DNA of 24,914 bases from a virus: positions 1 through 24,914 of the IMG/VR virus record IMGVR_UViG_3300009285_005074; one strand, written 5' to 3'. A program made the position numbers and the translations under genes. Positions 14,788 through 22,590 of this stretch are shown here, in pieces (position 1 is the first letter of the stretch; the number at the start of each line of letters is the position of its first letter). Under the pieces are notes generated by a model. The model was not told the DNA's origin. It made no database searches and saw nothing but the letters and a program-made list of their open reading frames with translations.

Positions 14788-15120
14788 CTACGGTGCAGGG
14801 TCTTTTGGTCCGGCTCCGGGTGTGCCCTTGCGCTCCCACCAGTTGCCTTTTAGGGCCTGGCGGTTTGGTCCGTCCCCTCCGACCATTCCGTCAATGATCT
14901 CGTCGGAGTGCTTGGCCGGCGTGAAGTCTGGTGGCCACTGGCCGGTTATCTTGTGGGCACAGTACCTGCAGTGTAGGCCGTTGTGGTCAAGACATGTCTC
15001 TCCGGGAAGCAGGGCCGCGCCGCATGTAGCGCATTGGGTGGGCGGCTTTCGCGGTGCGTCGGCCCACTTGATCTCGACGCCGGGCAGATCGTATATGGAG
15101 GTTTGCTTGGGGTGGTTCAC
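14788..15120 (-). CDS. Zinc-ribbon-like protein
   Basis: This 110-residue protein contains QCATCGAALLPGETCL and HNGLHCRYCAHK, giving Cys at about 30, 33, 43, 51 and 54 with His 46, a double CxxC zinc site. The tail is basic and Pro/Gly-rich. GTG 15120 was chosen because it overlaps the upstream stop as GTGA and has CCGAGG nearby; the longer GTG start at 15159 overlaps the neighbour by 43 bp without a ribosome binding site. It may bind nucleic acid or a protein partner. Confidence 0.6.
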   Translation of the reverse strand: MNHPKQTSIYDLPGVEIKWADAPRKPPTQCATCGAALLPGETCLDHNGLHCRYCAHKITGQWPPDFTPAKHSDEIIDGMVGGDGPNRQALKGNWWERKGTPGAGPKDPAP

Positions 15121-15416
15121 TTCGGTGGCCTCGGGCCTTTCCGCAGACAGATCGCCCACTCAAGAATGAGTCGTGCTATGGAGTCCGGGAGGAGGAATCC
15201 GGTTCGCAGTTGGACGGCCCGGCGCAGTTCTGCGAGTGCTGCTTGTCGTTTGCCGGCATCTGAGGTGGCAACTTTGGCGGCGTTGTCGATGATACTGTAG
15301 ACGTGTGCGATGCCTCCTATGAGTCTGAGCCAGCGGGCGACGTCTTCCGGGAGTCCTTCGGTGGGCGGGGTGAACATTCGGCGAATGGCGCTGATGATCG
15401 TGAGTAGCAGTTTCAT
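15117..15416 (-). CDS. Small helical protein, weak LLH-holin resemblance
   Basis: This 99-residue protein has a short hydrophobic/basic start (MKLLLTIISAIRRMF), then helices with AAKVATSDAGKRQAALAELR and FLLPDSIARLILEWAICL. The last half recalls the cytoplasmic part of LLH-family phage holins (a Lys/Gly turn, then a helix pair), but the N-terminal segment is too short and charged for a clear transmembrane span. Holin is therefore only one possibility. It overlaps both neighbours by 4 bp. Confidence 0.5.
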   Translation of the reverse strand: MKLLLTIISAIRRMFTPPTEGLPEDVARWLRLIGGIAHVYSIIDNAAKVATSDAGKRQAALAELRRAVQLRTGFLLPDSIARLILEWAICLRKGPRPPK

Positions 15417-15625
15417 GGGAGCGTCCTTTCTTTGTCGTGGGGAAGTGGGTCGGGCGTCACAGACGGGTCCCCCAGGGCAGGCGGGTTGAGGAGCTTCGTG
15501 TGTCGAAGTATTGACGCGGTGGCCCTGTCCGTGGCGCGGAAGCGGCGGACATCGTTAGCGCGCGGCCTGGATCGGCGGTGCGCCCGAAGCTGCTCTCGTC
15601 TCTGACGCGAGTAGGTGTCACTCAT
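15413..15625 (-). CDS. Small basic protein
   Basis: This 70-residue protein is Arg-rich in its first 45 residues (SRQRREQLRAHRRSRPRAND) with a Pro-rich tail. It is joined to both neighbours by ATGA overlaps, which supports it as a real coupled gene. A nucleic-acid-binding role is plausible from charge alone. No domain is recognised. Confidence 0.5.
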   Translation of the reverse strand: MSDTYSRQRREQLRAHRRSRPRANDVRRFRATDRATASILRHTKLLNPPALGDPSVTPDPLPHDKERTLP

Positions 15626-15837
15626 CTGGGTTTGGGTGCTGCGTTGTGGGCTTCGCGCAGTTCTCTCTCAGCGCGGTTTATTGCGTCGACGGCTGTGTGG
15701 AAGCCTAGTTCTGTGTGTCGGTAGTGTGTTTGAGCGTCGGCATACCTTAGTGATGCTGTGAGCAGGTCTTTCTCGGCTTTTGTGGTGGCTGCTTGTGCAA
15801 GCTCTATTCGGGATTGTGCTACTTGTTCAGGTGTCAT
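15622..15837 (-). CDS. Small coiled-coil protein
   Basis: This 71-residue protein is almost wholly helical (SRIELAQAATTKAEKDLLTA, then LGFHTAVDAINRAERELREA). ATG 15837 overlaps the primase stop and follows AAAGGAGA. An upstream in-frame extension would lie inside the primase gene and is rejected. Function unknown; its coupling to the primase suggests a replication accessory. Confidence 0.6.
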   Translation of the reverse strand: MTPEQVAQSRIELAQAATTKAEKDLLTASLRYADAQTHYRHTELGFHTAVDAINRAERELREAHNAAPKPR

Positions 15838-17477
15838 TGGGATGTCTCCTTTGGCAGGATCCACGCGCTGGAGGATCCCGAGTTGAGTGGAAGTCGTATG
15901 GCCTTGGCTCCTATGGCACGGAGCGCAAGGCCGAGTGAACGGGGCGCGACTCTCTCCTGATAGTGTATGGCTATCCAGTATCTCAGAGAGGCGGCGGTGA
16001 TCATTGTTTGGCCGTCTTCGTCTGTCCATGGTGCGGCGGCTTGCAGACCTTCGGTCATGTTGGCGGCGCTGGGGGTGTGCCGAAGGAACGCTGACAGCCA
16101 GTCCCGCATCTGGCCGCGGAGCGTGGTCTCGTAGCCCGCCGTGTCGTGGTCGACGTAGGAGAGTGCGGCCCGGATGATGTTATCCCACCTGGTGGCGCTC
16201 TTCTTTGGCGGCAGGGTGTGGCTGTGGGCCGCTATGATGTTGCGGCATTTGGTTTGGCTGGTCAAGTGGTCTATGCAGGAGAAGTGGATGGAGTCGCCGT
16301 CGAGTAGCCGTAGTTCGTACGCGGGTTCCTCGGCGTCCAGTCGAGTAAGCCCGATGGCCTGGATGCCGAGCTCGGATGATATGAGGTTCCATGCGGCCTG
16401 GGGGGATTCGAACTTCGGGGTGTTCTCCGGTGGTTTGTTTCCCGTGGCCGTTGTGGTACCGGTCGGGGATGTAGCTGGAACGGGTCCGGCGTTCGCTTCG
16501 AATGCGGCCTTGGATACCGTTGCGTCGTAGTAGGAGTCTGCTTTCTGGGGTATGGAGTGTCGGGTGCGAAGCTGGCGAAGCACGGTCTGTGTCTCGGGCT
16601 GGGTAAAGCCGGCGCGAACACAGTACTGGGCCATGCTCATATCGTAGGCGCTGGGTGATTGGTCCCGCAGGGATGGGTTATCGTGGTTCCACGTGGCCGC
16701 GATTGTGGGGTCGACGGCAATGAGGCAATTGATCTTCTCGGCCAGGTCTCCGGGTAGTGGCTGTGTTTCGGAGTGGGCTACAGCGCTACGATCGGTGAGA
16801 CGTAGCGGTTTTGTTGCTGCTGTTGTGGCGTCTCGCGGCGGTCCTGCCGCGGCGCGGAGATCTAGAAGAGTGTAACGGCAATCCGGGACGTGGAGAATTA
16901 CTTCGATCGGCCTGATGTCCTGTGAGAGCTTGCAGTTCTTTGTTCCCGGAAGCCGCATGACTCGCGATAGGTCCCAGACTGAGTCGGCATCATAGCCGGC
17001 CTGCGTGCACACGAGCCGCCATTGGGCGCTGAAGTCGCTTAGCAGGGTTGCTATGGCTATCCGGTTGCTGTTGTCGATCGGCGTCCAGGCGTCGAGGTAG
17101 TACCATAACTGTAGGCCGTGGCCTGAGTTGACTATGGTCGATGGGCTGACGTCCGGGTATGCTTGGGCGACAAGGTCGAGGGCTTCGTCGGCGTCGACGG
17201 GCAGTGCCGCTTTCTGGTGGGCAGGGCTTCGGAGGTCAACGTCGAGCCACAAAGCTCCTATGCCTGAGACCAGGGCGTTGCCGCCCCGCTTGGTGGCGCC
17301 CAGCTTTGCGGCCTCGGGCCTGGCACCGCAGCCGAAGTAGGTGTCTCGGTGGAAAGCCTGCGGATCTATGTCGATTGGGGACGCGAACCACGAGCTGAGT
17401 TTGGTGGCAGATTGCCAGACGAGTATGAGGTCGGAGTCCGGCATGCCGGTGAATATGTCCCTGAGTAGATCGGTCAC
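15834..17477 (-). CDS. DNA primase of the archaeo-eukaryotic (RepB-like) type
   Basis: The enzyme makes primers for replication and may also polymerise DNA. Of 547 residues the N-terminal domain holds the AEP motifs: ALWLDVDL with the metal-binding Asp pair (about 79 and 81), NSGHGLQLWYYL with the nucleotide-binding His (about 120) and WDLSRVMRLPGTKN, the third motif (about 168-181). A linker rich in Thr and Pro (about 330-360) separates a C-terminal domain (AAWNLISSELGIQAIGLTRL, then LLDGDSIHFSCIDHLTSQTK) of a kind often seen in phage primases. No helicase Walker motif is present, so unwinding must come from another protein, such as the SF1 or SNF2-like helicases of the same operon. GTG start after GGAGG. 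Confidence 0.8.
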   Translation of the reverse strand: MTDLLRDIFTGMPDSDLILVWQSATKLSSWFASPIDIDPQAFHRDTYFGCGARPEAAKLGATKRGGNALVSGIGALWLDVDLRSPAHQKAALPVDADEALDLVAQAYPDVSPSTIVNSGHGLQLWYYLDAWTPIDNSNRIAIATLLSDFSAQWRLVCTQAGYDADSVWDLSRVMRLPGTKNCKLSQDIRPIEVILHVPDCRYTLLDLRAAAGPPRDATTAATKPLRLTDRSAVAHSETQPLPGDLAEKINCLIAVDPTIAATWNHDNPSLRDQSPSAYDMSMAQYCVRAGFTQPETQTVLRQLRTRHSIPQKADSYYDATVSKAAFEANAGPVPATSPTGTTTATGNKPPENTPKFESPQAAWNLISSELGIQAIGLTRLDAEEPAYELRLLDGDSIHFSCIDHLTSQTKCRNIIAAHSHTLPPKKSATRWDNIIRAALSYVDHDTAGYETTLRGQMRDWLSAFLRHTPSAANMTEGLQAAAPWTDEDGQTMITAASLRYWIAIHYQERVAPRSLGLALRAIGAKAIRLPLNSGSSSAWILPKETSQ

Positions 17478-17549
17478 TTGTCGCCTCCGCCGCGGTGTGG
17501 TCAGTGACCGGGCCCGGCTCCGTTGCCGGGTCCCGGTCTGTGGTGAAAC

Positions 17550-18464
17550 CTACATCTCTGCGAAAGGGTCGTAGTCCGTGGGCGGTGGCTCGTTGCCTGG
17601 AATCGGCGCTTCGGGCGTCTGTGTGTCCTGTGTGTCCGGTGCGTCGACCGGCGGTCCCTGTTCGCCGTATGCGCTGGGCGGCTCGGGATCTACGATCATT
17701 GGCTGTGCTGACGTGCGGAGGGCGGTGGCGAGCGCGTCGGCGTATTTCTTGATCGCCGGCCACTCGGATCGTGGGATGTACTCCTGGAAGCACGGCCTGA
17801 CCTGGCTGTAGTCGGGGACCCCGGAGCCTTTGACCTTCTCAAGCTGGAACTGTGTCGTGCACCCGTAGTAGGGTATGGCGGTGGCGCTCAGCCTGGTCAT
17901 GTACTTTCGGTTGGCTGCCACAGAGGTGCGGGGCAGGGCTATCACGATGGGCAGGGCGCTTTGCTCCTGGAGGAGGTAAATCAACTGCTTGTCTTTGCAG
18001 GCTTTGCCGGTTTTGGAGCCTCGGGGATCTGATCCCCACTGATTGAGGTGGCAGGAGAGGCACGGTCCGCCGGGCCGGCCTATTCCGGTGATACCGTCGT
18101 TTGAGTAGCAGACCGGCGGGGTCTTGCCTGATTCTATGTCGGTGTCCCAGTACCCTTTGGCCGGCGCCATCAGCAGGATGATCCCGGTGATTGTTTTGGC
18201 CGGCTCGGAGTCGCCGTCAATGGTCGGAAGCTCAAAGGTTGTGGAGCCGGAGGTTGGGACTGTGATTCTGTCCAGGTCGGATGCTCTGAGGCCCCCTTCA
18301 CCTAGGTTCTCAGTGATGACGTCCAGTACTGCTTGTGCGAGCTCGGGGACAAGGATGGGGAATCGTTCGCTGTCGAATGGCTGGGCGTCTCTGGCGGCTA
18401 TCTTGGCCAGAAGGGTGCTTGGCTGCTGGGCTTCTTCGATGGCGGTGTCTTTGTTCTTTGGCAT
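17550..18464 (-). CDS. Putative zinc-containing ssDNA-binding protein
   Basis: This 304-residue protein has its core at about 90-230. It contains four cysteines in zinc-binding spacing (about 119, 135, 138 and 156; GGPCLSCHLNQWGSDPRGSK and GKACKDK) inside a beta-rich region (TITGIILLMAPAKGYW, LPIVIALPRTSVAANRKYMT). The C-terminal 60 residues are Pro- and acid-rich and end PTDYDPFAEM, which resembles the acidic Phe-containing tip by which SSB proteins recruit replication partners. Placed between a primase and a helicase, a ssDNA-binding role is reasonable but not proven. Good ribosome binding site AAAGGA. Confidence 0.55.
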   Translation of the reverse strand: MPKNKDTAIEEAQQPSTLLAKIAARDAQPFDSERFPILVPELAQAVLDVITENLGEGGLRASDLDRITVPTSGSTTFELPTIDGDSEPAKTITGIILLMAPAKGYWDTDIESGKTPPVCYSNDGITGIGRPGGPCLSCHLNQWGSDPRGSKTGKACKDKQLIYLLQEQSALPIVIALPRTSVAANRKYMTRLSATAIPYYGCTTQFQLEKVKGSGVPDYSQVRPCFQEYIPRSEWPAIKKYADALATALRTSAQPMIVDPEPPSAYGEQGPPVDAPDTQDTQTPEAPIPGNEPPPTDYDPFAEM

Positions 18465-18510
18465 GATGGTTCCTTTCGGCGTCGGGTAGTGGAGTTGTTC
18501 TCCGGGTGGG

Positions 18511-19944
18511 TTAGGTTGTCCTTCCGGCTCTGGCTCTGATGCCGTCGCGGACTGATTCGATTACATCTCCCTTACGCTGAAGGGCCGCGTGGGCGTCCTC
18601 GTCGACGGTGCGGGGTGCGATGAGGTGGTAGTAGGTGACCGGCCTATCCTGTCCGTGGCGCCGGATTCGGCGGCGGCTCTGCTCATACTGGGAGTATGAC
18701 CAGGTGACCGTCGAGTAAATCTGGTATCGGGCTTCGACGAAGCTCACCGCTTCGGCGCCGGCGGCTATCTGGACGATGAGGACGGCTCCGACTGTGTTCT
18801 TCCACTGCTGGAGTTCGTCCCGTCCACCCATGAGAAGGAAGGCTGGCCGGAGGGCCTGCTGTTGTATGGCGGTGTGGTAGTCTGCCATCTCGGGGCGGAA
18901 GCGTGCGAAGATGACGAACCTCTCTGACGGATCCGCGGCGTCGATGATGCTGAGTGCGGCGTCGATCTTGGCGGTGTGGACCTGTCGCGTCTGATTTGTC
19001 TCGGGATCCAGCCAGTGACCGGCTGTAAGCTGGGCCAGCCTTAGTTGCTTTACCAGGGCGTTGTCGACGGTGACGAAGTGTCCGTCGAGTTCTGCGCACA
19101 TCTCCGTCTCGAGCTCGTCGTATGCGGCCTGGGCTTCTTTTGGGAGTGGGGTCGGAACTGTGGTGTCGGTGAAGTCGGGCAGGCCGGCTTCTACGGTGTC
19201 GGGTTCCACGTGGAATGTGAACGTGGCGAGTTGTCGGTGGAAGTCGGCAAGGTTCTTGTACGACTGAATTGTGTGTGCTAGGAATGCCGGATACGGCTTT
19301 CCGTTGGCCTTGTTTACTCCGCTTGGGCCCATAACACAGTAGGCGTCACGGAAGCGTTGCACGCTGGTGCCGAATGCCTTTGGTGCGATAGCTCTCGCCT
19401 GGGCGTAGATGTCGATGGGTCCCTGGGGCATCGGCGTGCCGGATAGGGCTATTACTCTCTTGGCGTTGGCGCACAGCCTGGCCATGAAGCGGCTTTGAAC
19501 TCCTCCTGGCGCCTTGATGCGGTGGGATTCGTCCATGACGATCAGGTCCCAGGGCGTGGCGAGCAGGAGCTTTGCGAGTGGCTCTAGGTGGGCTGCTTCG
19601 TAGTTGAGGATCGCCACCATTGTGCGGTGGCGGGGTGGGGATAGCGCTTCGTGGAGGGCTCGGGTTCTGTCTGGCACTGGGCGGGCGTACAGGCTGGATG
19701 TGTTTACTGGCGTGTCTGGGTGGCCGAACTTAAGGAACTCTCCCGGCCATACGTTGGTGACGGCCTGGTTGGGGCAGACGAGGAGTACGAGCCCGTCGGT
19801 GGGCAGGGTGTTTTGGATGTAGTCTACTACCACTCGCGATTTGCCGCCTCCCATCGGAATCCACAGCAAAGTGCCCCTGCGCGCGTGGATCGCGCGCAGG
19901 GCGTCTAGCTGGTGCGGCCATAGTGGGGGTCCGTTGGTGATCAT
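18511..19944 (-). CDS. SNF2/DEAD-like superfamily 2 helicase
   Basis: The protein has 477 residues and two RecA-like lobes. Lobe 1: LWPHQLDALRAI (Q-like motif), IPMGGGKSR Walker A (about 29-37), VMDESHRIK motif II (about 136-144) and ALSGTPMPQGP motif III. Lobe 2: RFVIFARFRPEM, IAAGAEAVSFVEA and SYSQYEQSRRRIRRHGQDRP motif VI with the arginine finger. This is the compact phage type related to SNF2 helicases, likely acting in replication initiation, fork restart or recombination. The ATG overlaps the upstream stop as ATGA, and with only a weak ribosome binding site translation is probably coupled. Confidence 0.88.
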   Translation of the reverse strand: MITNGPPLWPHQLDALRAIHARRGTLLWIPMGGGKSRVVVDYIQNTLPTDGLVLLVCPNQAVTNVWPGEFLKFGHPDTPVNTSSLYARPVPDRTRALHEALSPPRHRTMVAILNYEAAHLEPLAKLLLATPWDLIVMDESHRIKAPGGVQSRFMARLCANAKRVIALSGTPMPQGPIDIYAQARAIAPKAFGTSVQRFRDAYCVMGPSGVNKANGKPYPAFLAHTIQSYKNLADFHRQLATFTFHVEPDTVEAGLPDFTDTTVPTPLPKEAQAAYDELETEMCAELDGHFVTVDNALVKQLRLAQLTAGHWLDPETNQTRQVHTAKIDAALSIIDAADPSERFVIFARFRPEMADYHTAIQQQALRPAFLLMGGRDELQQWKNTVGAVLIVQIAAGAEAVSFVEARYQIYSTVTWSYSQYEQSRRRIRRHGQDRPVTYYHLIAPRTVDEDAHAALQRKGDVIESVRDGIRARAGRTT

Positions 19945-20471
19945 TGGAGTGTGGTGGTTTCGGGTTGGGCTTCTGTGATGATCTGGTCTGCCGGGAATCC
20001 CTGCTGGCCGGCTGGCCAGTTGTCGGGCGGCGGCGTGGTCGCTTCAATCAGCTCCGCGAGCAGTGAGAGACTTGTCGGCTGGGTGGCGAGGTTCTGAGCC
20101 CAGATGATCCGGGCTGAGAGATTGTCGAACGCGGCGCGCGCGAGTGTAAGGTCGCGGCGAAGCCGGAGGACGCCCACTGCTTGGGCGCGCCGGTCTGCGT
20201 CGAGAACAGCGAACGTGTGGTCCTGCTGCTGTAGTTGGAGTAGGACAGCGCTGCGCTTTTCGGCGTTGCTGTAAAGGGGCTTACCGGTCTCGGGGTGCAG
20301 CTCCGAGGCTATGGCGGCGGTGTTCGTGTCGTTCCACGCGCGTACGGCAGCCTCGGTGTCAAGCAGGGAGAGCTCCGCTAGGGAAACGGTGTGCTGGAGG
20401 GCCGCGGCGGTCGCGGCGGTGTGCATCCGGGCGTCCAGGAGGTCGTGCATGTTGTCGGTGGATGTTTTCAT
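19941..20471 (-). CDS. Helical hypothetical protein
   Basis: This 176-residue protein is mostly helical and Ala/Leu-rich (ATAAALQHTVSLAELSLLDT, RSAVLLQLQQQDHTFAVLDA, LRRDLTLARAAFDNLSARII). The short segment SELHPETGKPLYSNAEKR in the middle looks conserved. ATG 20471 follows AAAGGACAGACAAG; a 4-bp overlap follows into the helicase. The much longer frame upstream overlaps the HTH gene and was rejected. It may be a helicase partner, but no domain is recognised. Confidence 0.6.
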   Translation of the reverse strand: MKTSTDNMHDLLDARMHTAATAAALQHTVSLAELSLLDTEAAVRAWNDTNTAAIASELHPETGKPLYSNAEKRSAVLLQLQQQDHTFAVLDADRRAQAVGVLRLRRDLTLARAAFDNLSARIIWAQNLATQPTSLSLLAELIEATTPPPDNWPAGQQGFPADQIITEAQPETTTLQ

Positions 20472-20707
20472 CTTGTCTGTCCTTTCTGTCGACGGGAAGC
20501 AGTCGTTGTGTGCGTGTGCACACTCCGCACTGGCTGAAGACCGCGCTTTTCTAGCCAATTGCGGACGGTGTGGCGGCTGACTCCGAACTCGCGGGCAAGG
20601 TCGCATTGTGATCGGCCCGCGATGAGCTGGGAGTGCAGGTATAGTCGGAGGTCGGACGGGAAGCATTGTGCTTCGGCCTGGGCTTCCCGGTCCCCTAGTT
20701 GGCGCAT
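20468..20707 (-). CDS. Small helix-turn-helix protein
   Basis: This 79-residue protein is a single HTH: SQCDLAREFGVSRHTVRNWL (about 33-52), of the Trp-repressor/transposase-like or HTH_23/28 kind, flanked by a basic tail (SRRQKGQTR). It may be a transcription regulator binding the repeated palindromes of the control region or a replication helper. It overlaps the nuclease gene by 13 bp and the next gene by 4 bp. Confidence 0.7.
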   Translation of the reverse strand: MRQLGDREAQAEAQCFPSDLRLYLHSQLIAGRSQCDLAREFGVSRHTVRNWLEKRGLQPVRSVHTHTTTASRRQKGQTR

Positions 20708-21027
20708 TCAAGTGTTCTCCCTTCGTAGATCGGGCGTAGGAGGTCGAGCGCCTCTTGGGCGGAGTGGGCGAGTATAACGGTGCCGCCTGCGCGGACTATC
20801 GCCCGTGCCCGGGCGATCTGTATTTTGCTGCTCTGTCCGGCTGGCCGGCCGTTGCGGGCCGGCATTTTGACTTCTATGGAGATGTGGAGGCCGAGCATGC
20901 ATAGGGTGATGTCGGGCTGGCCGGCCCGTGAGTAGGGGCTGCCGTGATTGTTCGTGACGTCGACGTCTGCTCCGAACTCTAGCCTAATGGCTTCGATTAT
21001 GGCGGCCTGGGGGCTTGACTCTCGCAT
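20695..21027 (-). CDS. VRR-NUC domain nuclease
   Basis: This stand-alone nuclease of the PD-(D/E)XK superfamily has 110 residues, typical of phage VRR-NUC proteins. Key elements: a first-helix Glu in AAIIEAIRLEFG (about 12), SRAGQPDITL with the metal Asp (about 39), HISIEVKMP with the Glu-x-Lys pair (about 52-54) and GQSSKIQIARARAIVRAGG with the conserved Gln. Such enzymes cut branched DNA and often sit beside phage SNF2-type helicases, as here. ATG 21027 follows GGGAGAAACTGACC; the longer upstream frame is a shadow of the next gene. Confidence 0.88.
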   Translation of the reverse strand: MRESSPQAAIIEAIRLEFGADVDVTNNHGSPYSRAGQPDITLCMLGLHISIEVKMPARNGRPAGQSSKIQIARARAIVRAGGTVILAHSAQEALDLLRPIYEGRTLECAN

Positions 21028-21029
21028 GG

Positions 21030-21572
21030 TCAGTTTCTCCCGTATGCGTCGATGGCGGCCCGGATGTAAGCGCTGAGGTCTCCGGGGGGGTTGTGCCGTG
21101 CGGCTGCTCGCTGCAGGCACTGGGCCTCGAACGGCGTCACACGGATATGGATGGTCTCCGTGCGGACTCGCGGCGCCGCGGCGTCGAGCGCCGGCGGGAT
21201 AGCGAGTGCGGATGCATCGGCCATTGCGCGTAGAGCCCGTGCGAATCCTGCCGGGGTGGCGGACTGGGGGAGCCTCGCCACGGCGAGGGCGTGTGACCAG
21301 ACCTGTGCTCTTCGCTCGGGTCCTGGGTTCGATTGGATCAGGTCGTCTAGCGGCGCTTGGTAGGCGGCGGATATGGGGCCCTTTGAGATAGGGCTGCCGA
21401 TGCTGGCCTGGCTCGTGAACGCGTCCGCTATGGTGAGGGCTTGGCACGCCGGTACGGCGTGGCGCAGTAGGTGGTCGGCGAGCAGTTGTGAGGCTATCGG
21501 CTGCTCAGGGTCCCAGTACTGGAGGTGCGGATCCGCGGCACGGCGGATCGCGGTCAGGTTAGCGTTGTGCAT
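21030..21572 (-). CDS. Protein with C-terminal ribbon-helix-helix domain
   Basis: This 180-residue protein is Ala-rich and helical over residues 1-130. The last 45 residues (TETIHIRVTPFEAQCLQRAA, then GDLSAYIRAAIDAYGRN) follow the ribbon-helix-helix pattern of CopG/Arc-type DNA-binding proteins: a short strand, then two helices joined by a turn with Ser. It is a candidate for the factor that binds the GTTCAC-N5-GTGAAC sites, although RHH proteins usually prefer shorter half-sites. Good ribosome binding site GGAGG and a 14-bp overlap with its upstream neighbour. Confidence 0.65.
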   Translation of the reverse strand: MHNANLTAIRRAADPHLQYWDPEQPIASQLLADHLLRHAVPACQALTIADAFTSQASIGSPISKGPISAAYQAPLDDLIQSNPGPERRAQVWSHALAVARLPQSATPAGFARALRAMADASALAIPPALDAAAPRVRTETIHIRVTPFEAQCLQRAAARHNPPGDLSAYIRAAIDAYGRN

Positions 21573-21768
21573 CTGTGAGGTCCTCCGGGTTGTGGGCGAC
21601 GATGTTTCCGTTGCGGAGTACTATCAGAATTTGCGTTTTGCCTAGGTAACGGTCGTATCCTACTACCGCACCGACCGCCGACTCGATGTGGAATGTTTGG
21701 TTTCCGATCATTTGGTGATCTGGCGTCCTGACTAGGGAGTGCATCGGCCATTGTTGTTCGGTGGTCAT
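21559..21768 (-). CDS. Small beta-type hypothetical protein
   Basis: This 69-residue protein begins MTTEQQWPMHSLVRTPD and continues GAVVGYDRYLGKTQILIVLR, a pattern of short strands like an SH3-type barrel. ATG overlaps the upstream stop as ATGA and follows GGAGGAACGACG. No function recognised. Confidence 0.6.
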   Translation of the reverse strand: MTTEQQWPMHSLVRTPDHQMIGNQTFHIESAVGAVVGYDRYLGKTQILIVLRNGNIVAHNPEDLTDAQR

Positions 21769-21983
21769 CGTCGTTCCTCCGGGGCGTTGTAGCCCGGTAT
21801 TTTCGGGAGCGGGTCCCCTGGGGTCCAGGGGCGCGGGGCCGTGTGCGGCAGTATGTAGACGACGGGCCGGGTCTCGGCGATCTCGCGCTTGAGTAGCGTC
21901 AGCCGGGCACGGCAGTCCAAGTAGGGCAGGCCGACGGCGAGGATCGCGGCGCCGGCGAGCAGTGCGTGTCGGATCGGTTTCAT
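21765..21983 (-). CDS. Small membrane-anchored protein
   Basis: This 72-residue protein has a hydrophobic segment at about 7-22 (ALLAGAAILAVGLPYL) after two basic residues, then a Pro-rich tail (PHTAPRPWTPGDPLPKIPGY). It is likely a signal-anchored inner-membrane protein with its tail outside the cytoplasm. It is the first gene after the promoter at 22020-22047. Superinfection exclusion or a lysis accessory are possible jobs, without direct support. Confidence 0.6.
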   Translation of the reverse strand: MKPIRHALLAGAAILAVGLPYLDCRARLTLLKREIAETRPVVYILPHTAPRPWTPGDPLPKIPGYNAPEERR

Positions 21984-22019
21984 GGGTCCTGTGGTCTCCT
22001 TTGGGCGTTCCGGGAATAG

Positions 22020-22047
22020 AGTATCACGGTCGCTATACAGATGTCAA
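22020..22047 (-). promoter_or_regulatory. Promoter of the main leftward operon
   Basis: On the leftward strand TTGACA (22047-22042) is followed after 16 bp by GATACT (22025-22020). The -35 is perfect and the -10 matches at four of six positions. It lies about 35 bp upstream of the gene at 21983 and next to the operator-like palindrome at 22080-22096. Confidence 0.6.
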
Positions 22048-22079
22048 GTACTATTTTCAACTATGTTTTTGCGGAGTTT

Positions 22080-22096
22080 GTTCACAAATAGTGAAC
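22080..22096. promoter_or_regulatory. Operator-like palindrome, copy 2
   Basis: GTTCAC-AAATA-GTGAAC is a perfect 6+6 bp dyad with 5-bp centre. It sits about 33 bp upstream of the -35 box of the leftward promoter, a place suited to an activator or to a looping repressor. Confidence 0.6.
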
Positions 22097-22101
22097 GCCA
22101 C

Positions 22102-22147
22102 TGACTCCCCCCGGGCCCGTGGGACCGGGGGGACAAGGCGGGAGTCA
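22102..22147. repeat. Nested GC-rich hairpin after small zinc gene
   Basis: TGACTCC (22102-22108) pairs with 22141-22147. Inside, the C-rich arm ending at 22114 pairs with CCGGGG (22125-22130), with a further CCC-GT-GGG at the tip. It covers the stop codon of the gene ending at 22145 and may end that transcript, although no T-run follows. Confidence 0.55.
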
Positions 22148-22354
22148 TATCGCAATTAAGCACACGTGCGGGCCATGTGTCTCGCAGTCGACTAATATAC
22201 GAAGCTGTGCGTTAGAGGTCCCTTTCTTGCTGTTCACCAGGGATAGAGCCCAACTGCCGGTCTTAACCTTGCCCAAGCAGATCGGGCAGCAGGCGTCCCT
22301 GCGCGCGGTGCGGTTCAGATCATCTCGCGAGTATATGGATACTGTTCGGGACAT
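22145..22354 (-). CDS. Small Cys/His-rich protein
   Basis: This 69-residue protein has DACCPICLGKVKTG (Cys about 22, 23 and 26), then VDCETHGPHVC (Cys 57, His 60, His 63, Cys 65), an arrangement that could bind one zinc ion. ATG 22354 follows AAGGAGA, which itself overlaps the stop of the upstream gene (TAAGGAG). It belongs to the first leftward unit, before the hairpin at 22102-22147. Confidence 0.6.
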   Translation of the reverse strand: MSRTVSIYSRDDLNRTARRDACCPICLGKVKTGSWALSLVNSKKGTSNAQLRILVDCETHGPHVCLIAI

Positions 22355-22366
22355 GGTGTTGTCTCC

Positions 22367-22570
22367 TTACGGTTTCTCCGGCTCGGGCCGGGCATTGGTG
22401 CAACTGCCATAGTAGGCCTGGCTCCAGGCCGGATTGGCAGCTTCCCATTGGGCAGCGGACTGGACCGGCACGACCGGCCGCAGAAGAAATCCTATGCCCT
22501 GGCACGCGAGCACCAGGGCGACAAACAAGAGCTGAGCCCAGAGGAGGCGGGATGCCCACTCTGAGCACAT
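22367..22570 (-). CDS. Small single-span membrane protein
   Basis: This 67-residue protein has a strong hydrophobic stretch (about 10-30, LLWAQLLFVALVLACQGIGF), then a Pro/Val hinge and a polar tail (QWEAANPAWSQAYYGSCTNA). The ATG at 22570 has no clear ribosome binding site but lies 20 bp after the upstream stop, so re-initiation is likely. The frame is open further upstream, but that part overlaps the previous gene and is low-complexity. Function unknown. Confidence 0.5.
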   Translation of the reverse strand: MCSEWASRLLWAQLLFVALVLACQGIGFLLRPVVPVQSAAQWEAANPAWSQAYYGSCTNARPEPEKP

Positions 22571-22590
22571 CGCTGGCTGGAGCCACCGGG

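Noticed and set aside
19202-19217. Second parS-like sequence, TTCCACGTGGAATG
   Set aside because: Matches the parS consensus only partly, lies within the helicase coding sequence and is explained by codons.
22320-22586. 88-residue leftward open frame overlapping the small membrane gene
   Set aside because: The overlapping frame at 22367-22570 has a clear membrane span and stops just before the next ribosome binding site; this frame runs into the next gene and is Arg/Gly/Pro-rich.
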